From: Halovulum marinum
GTDB lineage: Bacteria; Pseudomonadota; Alphaproteobacteria; Rhodobacterales; Rhodobacteraceae
Assembly (NCBI RefSeq): GCF_009697225.1
Contig: NZ_WIND01000001.1
Location: 62,001-126,000 of the forward strand
Reading direction: 5' to 3'
Length of the DNA: 64,000 nt
The position numbers were made by a program, and so were the translations under genes. The notes under the pieces are model-generated. The model saw only the letters and a list, made by a program, of their open reading frames with translations. It made no database searches and was not told the DNA's origin. Of this stretch, positions 11,388-20,125 are shown in pieces (within the stretch, counting starts at the first letter, position 1; every line of letters starts with the position of its first letter).

Positions 11388-11405
11388 ACGAACTCAATAC
11401 GAAAA
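11388..11405 (+). promoter_or_regulatory. candidate GlpR operator facing glpR
   Basis: ACGAACTCAATACGAAAA carries two CGAA units 11 bases apart and ends 11 bases before the glpR start codon. It mirrors the site in front of glpD (shared CGAAC and ACGAAAA ends). The layout fits one repressor controlling both the glp operon and its own gene. Confidence 0.45.
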
Positions 11406-11416
11406 AAGACGCGCCG

Positions 11417-12181
11417 ATGCCGCTGAGTTTCCGCAAGACGCAGATCCTGGAACTGGCGCAAGAGGCCGGGCATGTCTCGGTCGAGGATCTGGCGTCGCGC
11501 TTCGGCGTCACCCTGCAGACCATCCGCCGCGATCTGTCGGAACTGGCCGACGACGGCATGCTGGCCCGGGTCCACGGCGGCGCGGTCGTGCCGCAGGGCG
11601 CCGCCAACATCGGCTACGCCGAGCGCCGCACCATCAACAAGGAGGCGAAGGCCGCGATCGCGCGGCTCTGCGCCGCCGAGATCCCCGACAACTCGTCGGT
11701 GCTGCTGAACATCGGCACCTCGACCGAGGCGGTGGCGATGGAACTGCTGGGGCACGCCAACCTGACGGTGATCACCAACAACATGAAGGTCGCGAACATC
11801 CTGGCCGCCAACCCAAGCTGCCAGATCATCGTCGCCGGCGGCGTGCTGCGGCACAGCGACGGCGGGCTGGTGGGCGATCTGACCACCCAGGCGATCGAGC
11901 AGTTCAAGGTCGACCGCGCGATCATCGGCACCTCGGCGCTGGACCCGGACGGCGACCTGATGGATTTCGACATCCAGGAGGTGCGCGTCAGCCGCGCGAT
12001 CATCCAGCGCTCGCGCCAGGTGTTCCTGGTGACCGACCGGTCCAAGCTGACCCGCAGCGCGCCTGTCCGCATTGCCTCGCTGAGGGATCTGGACGCGATC
12101 TTCACCGACTACCTGCCCGACGATCTGATCGCCCGCTGCCGCGAGTGGGAAACGCGCGTCTGTCTGACCCGAGAGGGCTGA
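11417..12181 (+). CDS. glpR: DeoR-family transcriptional repressor of glycerol genes
   Basis: A 254-residue regulator. The N-terminal winged helix has the DeoR pattern (LSFRKTQILELAQEAGHVSVEDLA, split by turn, then RFGVTLQTIRRDLSEL). The C-terminal sugar-phosphate sensor has DNSSVLLNIGTSTEAVA, the isomerase-like effector pocket of this family, and expected ligands include glycerol 3-phosphate. It is divergent from glpD. The start is taken at MPLSFRKTQ, where family homology begins; earlier in-frame ATGs at 11303 and 11354 would place the candidate operator inside the coding region. Confidence 0.88.
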   Translation: MPLSFRKTQILELAQEAGHVSVEDLASRFGVTLQTIRRDLSELADDGMLARVHGGAVVPQGAANIGYAERRTINKEAKAAIARLCAAEIPDNSSVLLNIGTSTEAVAMELLGHANLTVITNNMKVANILAANPSCQIIVAGGVLRHSDGGLVGDLTTQAIEQFKVDRAIIGTSALDPDGDLMDFDIQEVRVSRAIIQRSRQVFLVTDRSKLTRSAPVRIASLRDLDAIFTDYLPDDLIARCREWETRVCLTREG

Positions 12182-12316
12182 ATGGGCGAACAAACGGCAA
12201 TTTCGCGCTATACTGTCCAACATGACGCAACGTCCGCTACGGTCGCAATCCGGCTGCACTCTTGCCTCCGCCGCGATTGCTGGGTGTAGTGCGACTTCAA
12301 TCGATGCGGGACAGCG

Positions 12317-13090
12317 ATGCAGAACGGACACGGCGCACTGGTCGTCGAGGACATCCACAAGAGTTTCGGCGACCTCGAGGTGCTCAAGGGCATCTCGCTT
12401 TCGGCGAACGAGGGCGACGTGATCTCGATCATCGGCGCGTCGGGTTCCGGCAAGTCCACCTTCCTGCGCTGCATCAACCTGCTCGAGATCCCCGACCGAG
12501 GCCGCATCCTGCTCAAGGGCGAGGAAATCCGCGTGCGTCGTGACGCCTCCGGCCGGCTGTCGGGCGTCGACCGGGCGCGGATCCAGCACCTGCGCGCGCG
12601 CCTGGGCATGGTGTTCCAGACCTTCAATTTGTGGGGCCACATGAGTGTCCTGCAGAACGTGATGGAGGGGCCGACGCTGGTGCTCAAGCGCCCCCGGAAC
12701 GAGGCCCGCGACGAGGCGATGGCCCTGCTCGACAAGGTCGGCATCGCCGAAAAGCACGCCGCCTACCCGGCGCAACTGTCCGGCGGCCAGCAGCAGCGCG
12801 TGGCGATCGCGCGGGCGCTGGCCATGCGCCCGGAGGTGCTGCTGTTCGACGAACCGACCTCGGCGCTCGACCCCGAACTGGTCGGCGAGGTGCTGCGCGT
12901 GATGCAGGGTCTGGCCGAGGAGGGGCGGACGATGATCGTGGTGACCCACGAGATGGGCTTCGCGCGCGAGGTCTCCAACCGGGCAATGTTCTTCCACCAG
13001 GGCCGCGTCGAAGAAGAAGGGCCGCCGCAGGCCGTGTTCGGCGCACCGCAATCCGCACGCTGCAAGGCCTTCCTTTCCAGCGTCCTTTGA
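12317..13090 (+). CDS. polar amino acid type ABC transporter ATP-binding protein
   Basis: A 257-residue ATPase of the HisP/OccP class. Walker A is GASGSGKST, the signature is [15 protein letters not shown], Walker B is [12 protein letters not shown] and the H-loop is [11 protein letters not shown], all intact. The insertion after Walker A ([17 protein letters not shown]) is typical of histidine/octopine-type importers. It is the first gene of a four-gene importer, followed after 25 bases by its binding protein. A TATACT hexamer at 12209-12214 could be the -10 element, but no good -35 is visible. Substrate is unknown; amino acid or opine-like is expected for the family. Confidence 0.85.
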   Translation: MQNGHGALVVEDIHKSFGDLEVLKGISLSANEGDVISIIGASGSGKSTFLRCINLLEIPDRGRILLKGEEIRVRRDASGRLSGVDRARIQHLRARLGMVFQTFNLWGHMSVLQNVMEGPTLVLKRPRNEARDEAMALLDKVGIAEKHAAYPAQLSGGQQQRVAIARALAMRPEVLLFDEPTSALDPELVGEVLRVMQGLAEEGRTMIVVTHEMGFAREVSNRAMFFHQGRVEEEGPPQAVFGAPQSARCKAFLSSVL

Positions 13091-13115
13091 ACCGTCCCGA
13101 ACAGAGGAGGACGAC

Positions 13116-13850
13116 ATGAAGTCAATCCCGAGCTTGCTGGCCGCGACAGTCCTGACTGCCGCCCTGGCCGCCCCCGCGATGGCGCAGACCGTGCGCATGG
13201 GAACCGAAGGCGCCTATCCGCCGTACAATTTCGTCAACGACGCCGGCGAGGTCGACGGCTTCGAGCGCGAACTGGGCGACATGCTGTGCCAGATCGCCGG
13301 GCTGGAGTGCGCCTGGGTCACCAACGAGTGGGATTCGATCATTCCGAACCTGGTGTCCGGCAACTACGACGTGATCATCGCCGGCATGTCGATCACCGAC
13401 GAGCGCGACGAGGTGATCGATTTCACGCAGCCGTATTTCCCGCCCGACCCGTCGGCCTACGCGGCGCTCGCCGGCGCGGGCGAGGACGTGCTGGCGGGCG
13501 TGGTCGCGGCGCAGGCCAACACCATCCAGGCGGCGCATGTCGCGTCCTCGGGCGCGACCCTCGTCGAGTTCGCCAGCCCGGACGAAACCGTCGCCGCCGT
13601 CCGCAACGGCGAGGTCGACGCGGTGATCGCCGACAAGGCCTATCTGGTGCCGATCGTCGAGCAGTCCGGCGGCGAGCTGGAGTTCGTCGGCGAGGACGTG
13701 GTCCTGGGCGACGGCATCGGCGTCGGCCTGCGCGAAAGCGACGGCGAGTTGAAACAGAAGCTGGATGCGGCGATCACCCAGCTGAAGGAGGACGGGACGC
13801 TGAACACGCTGATCCGGAAGTGGTTCGGCGACGAAGCCCAGACGTTCTGA
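13116..13850 (+). CDS. polar amino acid ABC transporter substrate-binding protein
   Basis: A periplasmic family 3 solute-binding protein of 244 residues. The signal peptide is clear (MKSIPSLLAATVLTAALAAP, cleavage after AMA-Q near residue 23). The mature start VRMGTEGAYPPYNFVN, then GFERELGDMLC and the central SITDERDEVIDFTQPYF are hallmark segments of lysine/arginine/ornithine-type binding proteins. The start has a strong AGAGGAGGACGAC ribosome site. A perfect hairpin directly after the stop probably protects this transcript segment. Confidence 0.88.
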   Translation: MKSIPSLLAATVLTAALAAPAMAQTVRMGTEGAYPPYNFVNDAGEVDGFERELGDMLCQIAGLECAWVTNEWDSIIPNLVSGNYDVIIAGMSITDERDEVIDFTQPYFPPDPSAYAALAGAGEDVLAGVVAAQANTIQAAHVASSGATLVEFASPDETVAAVRNGEVDAVIADKAYLVPIVEQSGGELEFVGEDVVLGDGIGVGLRESDGELKQKLDAAITQLKEDGTLNTLIRKWFGDEAQTF

Positions 13851-13856
13851 GCCGAT

Positions 13857-13882
13857 GCGGGGGCGCCGCCGCGCGCCCCCGC
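13857..13882 (+). other. 10-bp intercistronic hairpin after the binding-protein gene
   Basis: A perfect inverted repeat, GCGGGGGCGC / GCGCCCCCGC, separated by six bases, begins 6 bases past the stop of the binding-protein gene. Importer operons often carry such a stem here, giving more binding protein than permease. The stem also makes the upstream ATG at 13855 an unlikely start for the permease. Confidence 0.6.
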
Positions 13883-13890
13883 CGTTCCCG

Positions 13891-14748
13891 ATGTTCGCAT
13901 CCTGCACCGATCCCTCGACGCTCAGCGGCTTTCCGTGGCTCGCCTGCTACCTGACCACCGGCAAGCACCTGGCGTTCTATTTCAGCTTCCTGGTGGTGCT
14001 GGCCCTGCTGGTCCTCGCCGCCCCCGCGGCGCTGGCGATGGGGCTGGGCGCGGCGCTGGCGCGGCGCTCGCGGATCGGGCCGCTGCGCTGGGTCGCCGGG
14101 CTCTACACCTCGATGGTGCGCGGGGTGCCGGACGTGATCTTCTTCCTGTTCGTGCCCATCGCGCTGGACCAGGCGATCGAATGGACCCGGCACAAGCTGC
14201 TGTGCCCGGACGTGACCGAGCCGATCCGGCGCGGCAACGACTTCGTGGTCTGCGCCCAGGCCAAGCTGCCGCTGTCCAGCGCCGATGCCTGGGTACACGA
14301 CGTCTACGGATTCCTGCTGGCGCTGATCGCCTACGCGCTGGTGTTCGGCGCCTTCGCCGCCAACGTCCTGGACGGCGCGCTGAAGGCGGTGCCGAAGGGC
14401 CAGCTCGAGGCGGCGCAGGCGATCGGCATGTCTCCCGGTCAGGTCCTGCGCCGGGTACACGTGCCGCAGATGTGGCTCTACGCGCTGCCCGGGCTGTCGA
14501 ACCTGTGGCAGATCCTGATCAAGGCGACCCCGCTGCTGTTCCTGCTGGGGATCGAGGACGTGGTCTACTGGGCGCGCGAGCTGGGCGGCGCCAAGACGCA
14601 GATCTTCGCCTATCCGCATCCCGACTGGCGGGCCTGGTATTTCGGCGGGCTGATGCTGTTCTACCTGCTGCTGACCTGGATCAGCCAGCGCGGCTATGAA
14701 CGCATGATGACGCGTCTGGCGCGCGGGCAGAAGGTGGCGGGCGCATGA
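13891..14748 (+). CDS. polar amino acid ABC transporter permease (HisQ-like)
   Basis: Inner-membrane subunit of the importer, 285 residues from the chosen ATG (MFASCTDPSTLSG). Several transmembrane helices are clear, for example FYFSFLVVLALLVLAAPAAL. The family motif YTSMVRGVPDVIFFLF is present and the coupling loop reads AVPKGQLEAAQAIGMSPGQV. It is longer than typical HisQ because of a loop around KLLCPDVTEPIRRGND. An in-frame ATG 36 bases upstream is rejected because it lies at the edge of the hairpin and would add a Pro/Arg stretch. It overlaps the next permease by 4 bases. Confidence 0.85.
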   Translation: MFASCTDPSTLSGFPWLACYLTTGKHLAFYFSFLVVLALLVLAAPAALAMGLGAALARRSRIGPLRWVAGLYTSMVRGVPDVIFFLFVPIALDQAIEWTRHKLLCPDVTEPIRRGNDFVVCAQAKLPLSSADAWVHDVYGFLLALIAYALVFGAFAANVLDGALKAVPKGQLEAAQAIGMSPGQVLRRVHVPQMWLYALPGLSNLWQILIKATPLLFLLGIEDVVYWARELGGAKTQIFAYPHPDWRAWYFGGLMLFYLLLTWISQRGYERMMTRLARGQKVAGA

Positions 14749-15584
14749 CCTGCGCCGAAGCGATTGCCGCCTACGGCCTGCGCGCCCTGGGCCTGGGCGA
14801 GCGGCTGCTGCCGTCGGGCGAGATCACCCTGTGCCAGCAGGTGGCGCTGATCGGCTCGGGGCTGATCTGGAACCTGTACTTCGCCGGCTTCGCCCTGCTC
14901 CTCGGCTTCTTCCTGGCCACCGGCCTGGCGCTGGCCAAGACCAGTCACCGCCGCGCCGTGCGGCTGCCGGCCGCCGGTTTCATCTACCTGTTCCGCGGCA
15001 CGCCGCTGTTCATCCAGTTCTTCTTCGCTTACGAACTGTTCGTGCAGGTGCCGCGCGCCGGGTTCCAGATCGACCTCGGCGTCGTGGTGATCGGCGCGCA
15101 GACCGCGTGGCTGACCAAGGCCTGGGCCGGGGCGCTGCTCGTGCTGTTCCTGAACACCTCGGCCTATACCGCCGAGATCTTCAACGGCGCGCTGCGGGCG
15201 GTGCCGCGCGGCGACGTCGAGGCCGCGATGGCGATCGGCATGACGCCGGCCCAGCGCTTCCGCCGGGTGATCTGGCCGACGATGCTGCGCCTGGCCTGGC
15301 CGGCCTACACCAACGAGGCGATCTTCCTGTTCCATGCCACCGCGCTGGTGTTCTTCTCGTCATTCCCGACCTGGCGGCAGGAAGGCGACGCGCTCTACTA
15401 CGCCAACTACTTCGCCGAGAAAACCTTCAACCCGTTCGTCGCCTACCCGATCGCCGCGGGCTATTTCGTACTGGCGACGCTGATCCTGATCGCCGCCTTC
15501 GGCCTGGCCGGCCGCATCCTCAACCGGCACGTGGCGCCGGAGCAGCGGCGCCGGTTCCGCTTCCGCCCCGAATACGTGCGCTGA
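14745..15584 (+). CDS. polar amino acid ABC transporter permease (HisM-like)
   Basis: Second permease of the importer, 279 residues. The start is fixed by an ATGA overlap with the preceding gene. It has the family motif FIYLFRGTPLFIQFFFAYE and the coupling loop AVPRGDVEAAMAIGMTPAQR, with flanking hydrophobic helices. It should pair with the HisQ-like subunit. It closes the operon; a short GC hairpin follows immediately. Confidence 0.87.
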   Translation: MTCAEAIAAYGLRALGLGERLLPSGEITLCQQVALIGSGLIWNLYFAGFALLLGFFLATGLALAKTSHRRAVRLPAAGFIYLFRGTPLFIQFFFAYELFVQVPRAGFQIDLGVVVIGAQTAWLTKAWAGALLVLFLNTSAYTAEIFNGALRAVPRGDVEAAMAIGMTPAQRFRRVIWPTMLRLAWPAYTNEAIFLFHATALVFFSSFPTWRQEGDALYYANYFAEKTFNPFVAYPIAAGYFVLATLILIAAFGLAGRILNRHVAPEQRRRFRFRPEYVR

Positions 15585-15600
15585 GCGCGGAGATCCGCGC
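15585..15600 (+). terminator. possible terminator of the amino acid importer operon
   Basis: GCGCGG-AGAT-CCGCGC forms a 6-bp stem with a tetraloop directly after the last permease stop. There is no U-tract, so assignment as a terminator is tentative. Confidence 0.35.
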
Positions 15601-16076
15601 CGGCAGTCAGCCGAAAGGCGATGACAGGACCGGGTTCCGCGCCCGCAACGCCGTGGATGGCCGACATGAGGTCCTTCTGGTGGACCGGGAGTGACAAGGT
15701 TGCTCTCGATCGAGCGCCCCGATTGCTCAGGTTCGTCAGGCCCTTGCGTCCGACATCGGAATTTGCGGCTTCGCCCGCCGCCAGCGCCGATGCTTCGTCG
15801 GTGCAGGCCGATCATGGCCTTGTGGCCGTCGGACTTGCCGGGTGTTGGCATCCACCCGGTCGATGATCCAGACCTGCGGCGCGGCGGTGTTGCAGTCGAC
15901 GCAGATGATGATGCGACCGCCACCGCGTCGACCTCGGATACGGCCGCGCCGGTCGGCCCTTGCGATTCACGCGGTTGATCGAGACTTGGATTCCGCTTTC
16001 CGCCGCCCGGGCGAGACCGGCAAAATCGACCGACAACGTCCTGTGTCGGGAAGATCTGGCTGCCCAGGTCAGCAGG
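15601..16076 (-). other. decayed segment at the left end of the element remnant
   Basis: No intact gene is visible. A minus-strand frame contains the peptide ARAAESGIQVSINRVN (DNA about 15966-16013), which matches AWAARNGISVSINQVK encoded at about 19971-20018 (35 of 48 bases identical by hand count). The rest has no coding signature that can be named. It lies between the importer operon and the giant broken gene and is interpreted as element debris. Confidence 0.5.
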
Positions 16077-17274
16077 TCATGGGGCATCCGGTGCCCCGGA
16101 TGCCCTGATACGGTTTCCCAGACGGGCTGTGCCGTCAAGAAATGATCTCTTCCATAGCAAACACAGGGTACGCGCAGCGGCGGCCCTCGCCGTCCTCAAT
16201 ACGCGATCCCAGATCCCAGGCAGAAGGCCCGCCATCTCGTTCGGGTCCATGACCAGCGACACCGGATCCTCGGCGCGGGTCTCGACCATGCCGGTCGTCC
16301 GGTTGAAGTAGCGCGTCTGCTTCGGCTTCTTCACCTCCCACATCGCCGGCGCCGGGTTGGCCTCGATCAGCCGGTGCAGGGCCTGTCCGAGGCGGTTCTT
16401 CTCGGCGCGGATGGCGACCTCCTGCGCCCGGGTGAGCGCCGCGACCAGCGGGTTGAAGGCCTCCGAGCCGCGGCCGAGCGCGCGCTTGCTCTCCTGCCCG
16501 CGGGTCGAGAACCGCCGCCCGACGCCGGTCGCGTCCAGCACTGCCTCGGTGTTGTCGGTCTCGGCGAAGCCCTTCAGCGGCACATAGAAATCATACTGTG
16601 TCCGCCACATCGCCGCCTCGGCCGGGGTGATGAGCCCGGCGTCGAGACGCAGCTGCATGGTGCGCTCGCGCAGCCGGTGGATCAGGTCGGCAATGTCGTC
16701 GAGGGTCTGCGCATGCGGCCCGGCGCGGAAATCGGCGAGGATCTTCCGCGCCTCGGCCGCGGTCATGCCGGATCCGCCGTCCGGCATCTTCGGGTTGATC
16801 CGGGCGATCTGCTTGTCCCGCTCCTCGGCGTGCCGGGCGTAGAGGTACGTCCCGACATCCGCGACCGTCAGCCTGCCGCGGGTTGCGGCGATCATGTCGA
16901 TGATCGGCTTGGCGAAGTCCTGGTCGATCTCGAACAGGTGCCGGCCGACCTTGCCCGAGAACGTCGTCTCGGCCACATGGGCATCCTGGTTCTTCGGCAG
17001 CGAGGCGCCGGTCGCGCGCATCACCGCCTGCTGCGCCCGCAGCACCGGCAGGAACCGGTCCTGCAGCTTGATCCGGGCCTTGTCGATGTGATCGTCGACC
17101 GCGCCGCCGGCATTGCCCAGCCGCGACCACAGGGCCACGTTCCGCGCCCGCAGCTCCTCCCACACGCGGCGGTCGGGGATCGAGAGCGTCGCCCCCATCG
17201 CCGATCCCTGGTGGGCCTGGCCCTGCTGCCGCTTCGGCCGGTGGCGGACGTTCAGCGCGAAGCGGGGCTCATCC

Positions 17275-17946
17275 TCGGCGAAGCCCTGCGGCGGTTTTCC
17301 GTCCTTGAAAACGGATCTCGGAGTGAGCATGTTCGATTTCACCCGAAGGAGATCGATGGTGCCGCGCAGCGGAGCGTTAAGGGAATTGGCCCCGGTATGT
17401 TTATATCCACTCGTGCCTCCTTCGGGCTCACCTCTCACATAGCGAACCAGGTTCTTCCCGCTGCGGACAGCCCTGCGGACCTCGGCCTGGGTGTCGGTCT
17501 CCTCGTGAACGGTCAGCACGACGGTCGCGGCATCACCGGTCGCTGACGACCCTTTCAGCCTGATCGCCGCCACGACGATCTGATCGTTGGTGCTGGGCGT
17601 GTCGAGCAACAGGCGGAAGTCTCCCGCCCTGCCCTCGCCCACGTTGGTCAGGATCATCACCGGATTCGCCAGCAGCTGCGGCAGGTCGACCAGGGTCTGC
17701 GGGCGCAGGTTTCGCCCGTGCTCCTTCATCACCTTCTGCAGCTTGCTTGCCTGCATGACCATGTTGTTGCCGCGCCCGCCGAGGCGCCGCAGGATCTCCG
17801 GCACCGGCCCCAGCGTCAGGCTCGCCGAGGGATCCAGACGCCCCTGCAGCAGGTCGATCACGTCCTTCTTCCAACCCGACACCGCGCCGACCGAGAACCG
17901 GAACTCGCCCCGCTTGCGCATCGCCCGGACGATCCCCGGCGCCGGC
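17275..17946 (-). repeat. 672-bp tandem repeat, copy A
   Basis: Copy A of an in-frame tandem duplication with a period of 672 bases (224 codons). Matching landmarks in the two copies are offset by exactly 672, for example AAGCC(C/A)TGCGGCGG at 17281 and 17953. The last roughly 150 bases (17782-17935) are almost identical to copy B, while the middle is clearly diverged. Confidence 0.85.
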
Positions 17947-18618
17947 TCGGCGAAGCCATGCGGCGGTTTTCCGTCCTTGAAATCGGATTTCGGAGTGAGC
18001 ATGTTCGGCTTAACCCGAAGCAGGCTGACGGTGCCGCTGAGCGGAGCATTAAGGGAATTGACCCCGGTATGTTTAAATCCGCCCTTGCCTGCTTCGGGTT
18101 CGGCTCTCACATAGCGCACTAGGCTTTTCCCGCTGCGGACAGCTTTCTCGATTTTGGCCGTGATCTGGTCCGCCGGATGCACGGTGAGCAGCACGGTCGC
18201 CTTCTCGCCGCTAGGAGGCTTCGCCCCGCGAAGCTTGACCGACGCGACCACGATCTCCCCGTCCTTGCTCAGGTCGTCCAGCACCAGACGCAGGTCGCCC
18301 GTCCTGTTGTCGCCCGGGCTCCGCAGCACCATGACCGGATCCGCCAGAAGCTGCGGCAGATTCAGCAGGGTCTTTTCCTGCAGCCGCTTGTGCTTCTGGA
18401 TCACGGCTTTCAGCTTGCCGCCGGACATGACCACATCCTGACCATGCCCGCCAAGGCGCCGCAGGATCTCCGGCACCGGCCCCAGCGTCAGGCTCGCCGA
18501 GGGATCCAGACGCCCCTGCAACAGATCGATCACGTCCTTCTTCCAACCCGACACCGCGCCGACCGAGAACCGGAACTCGCCCCGCTTGCGCATCGCCCGG
18601 ACCGATCCCCGGCGCCGG
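17947..18618 (-). repeat. 672-bp tandem repeat, copy B
   Basis: Copy B of the same duplication. Near its right end it has one extra base relative to copy A (GGACCGATCC at about 18599-18608 against GGACGATCC), at the point where the reading frame changes. The homology ends around 18617. Confidence 0.8.
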
Positions 18619-19852
18619 TCCGCGCCGACTCGGCGCCGCCCTGCTGCTCGGTCAGCGCCTGCGCCAGGTCGTCGCGCGCGCGGCCGAGTTGCTGCAGGGC
18701 CTCGAACGCTTCCTCGATCCGCCCGGCATCCTGCGAGTCCAGCGCCGCGTCCATCCGCTCCCTGAGCCGCTTCACCGCCGCCGCGCGCCGCGTCACGGTG
18801 GCGGACGGGGCGACCGAGAACCGCGCCAGCGCGGCAGCCTCGGCCGCGACGCGGGCTTCCGCCGCCTTCGCCCGGTCGCCGAACCTGCCGGTCAGGATCT
18901 CGCGCATCACGTCCTCGGCCCGGCCCCGGTCGCCGCGGAGGCCCTCGCCGCGGCGCCAGTTGGCGACGGCATCGAGGAACCGGCGCACCTTGTCGATCGC
19001 GGTCTTGAGGAAGCCCTTCGGCTTGCTGTCGCCGAACAGCAGGTCCGGCAGCAGGTCGGCGATCAGTTCCTCGGTCAGCTGCGCCTGCGCGTCGGCGGTC
19101 GGCAGTCCGGCGTAGAGCCTGCGCTTGGCCTCGATCACCGCCTTCGGCTGCGCCAGCGCGAGCCTGGTGAGCGCCGCCCACACGCTCGCGGTGAACAGAC
19201 CGTGCTTCCGCCCCCACAGGCCCGGCCGGGCGAGAACGTGAACCAGTTCGTGATAGAAGGTGCGGAAGATGGGTGTTCGTTCCGGTCTCCACCAGGATCC
19301 GCCGCCCGATCGCCACGCCCCGGAGCGTCGAGACATCGCCGGTGTCGAACAGCACGTCGAGCTCGCCCGGCGTCTCGACCGAGATCTGCGGCAGGTTCAC
19401 CCGGGCCAGTTCCGCGTTCAGCCGCCGGAACATCGCCAATTCGCGGTCGTACTGGTCCGCCCGGGCGCGCGAGTTGACAGTGCCGCCCTGCAGGTCGTCC
19501 CGGCGCGACGCCACGACGGGCGCGGCGCTATAGCCCTGGCCCGGCTGCCGGTCGGCGATCCGGAATATCGGCTGCGGCGCGGCGGCGGCGGCGCGCATGT
19601 CCGGCGTGAGCGGCAGGGTCCAGACCGGGCGCGGCTGGCCGGCGGCATCGACCATCCCGAGGCTCTCGTCGATCTCGGCGCGGCCCCCGAACTTCCTGGC
19701 GAGCTTCTCCACCGCCTTGCGGGTCGCGTCGAGCAGCTGCCCGCCCTCGGGCGCGTCCCACAGGTTCCTCCCGTTGGCGGGACAGGTGTCGCCCGCCTTC
19801 TGGTGAGATGCCAGGGCGGCGATGCGGCGGTCGGTGAGGGCCTGGCGGGACT

Positions 19853-20125
19853 CTAGACCGTCTTGGTCCCGAACACCTTTCGCGCGTAGTCGTGCTGCTC
19901 TTTCGACTTCCGCTTTAGCTGCTCGAGTTCGGAGCGCGTCAGCATCTCGGAAGTTGAGCGCGTCGCCGGCTTCACCTGGTTGATCGAGACGCTGATCCCG
20001 TTCCTCGCGGCCCATGCGTGGATTCTCTGGTGCGCCGCGATTTCCTCCGGCGTCAGCGCCGGTGCGGGCGTCGGTGTCGGCTTGCGCCGGAAGATCGAGC
20101 AGATCGCCCTGGTTGCGCGCGTCAT
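19853..20125 (-). CDS. small element-associated protein or fragment
   Basis: A 90-residue frame from an ATG (MTRATRAICSIFRRKP) to a TAG, just upstream of the giant broken gene on the same strand. It has a Pro/Thr linker (PTPTPAPAL), then a helical part with AWAARNGISVSINQVK and a highly charged C-terminus (ELEQLKRKSKEQHDYARK). It is not assigned to a family. The central peptide recurs in degraded form at the left end of the island, so it is likely element cargo. It may be a complete small gene or the 5' part of the broken one. Confidence 0.4.
   Translation of the reverse strand: MTRATRAICSIFRRKPTPTPAPALTPEEIAAHQRIHAWAARNGISVSINQVKPATRSTSEMLTRSELEQLKRKSKEQHDYARKVFGTKTV

Larger units (their letters stand above)
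16077..19910 (-). pseudogene. frameshifted remnant of a giant phage/conjugative-element polyvalent protein gene
   Basis: Most of this stretch reads as one minus-strand frame of over 1,200 codons, but the coding signal changes frame twice. From about 19270 down to about 18610 the sensible protein lies in another frame. That section carries a zincin-like motif in FRTFYHELVHVLARPG and a charged helical region. Before it comes VWTLPLTPDMRAAAAAPQP, a junction peptide seen in large phage polyproteins. After it come two tandem copies of a roughly 224-residue domain (SLTLGPVPEILRRLGG, LLNLPQLLADPVMVL) resembling MuF-C/nuclease-like effector domains by pattern only. A long helical region ending YDFYVPLKGFAETDN follows, typical of LPD-type polyvalent proteins. 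The C-terminus from about 16240 looks non-native. Interpreted as a decayed, truncated gene; domain names are tentative. Confidence 0.7.

Noticed and set aside
13855-13890. Upstream ATG as the start of the HisQ-like permease
   Set aside because: It lies at the edge of a perfect hairpin and would add an Arg/Pro stretch with no family match.
15668-15690. TCTGGTGGACCGGGAG as a left attachment repeat of the tRNA-Ala 3' end
   Set aside because: Only seven contiguous bases (TGGTGGA) match the tRNA end; this is within chance expectation.
16077-20015. A single 1,312-codon minus-strand open frame taken as an intact gene
   Set aside because: The recognisable protein (HELVH region) lies in a different frame between about 18610 and 19270, so the long open frame is partly a GC-rich shadow.
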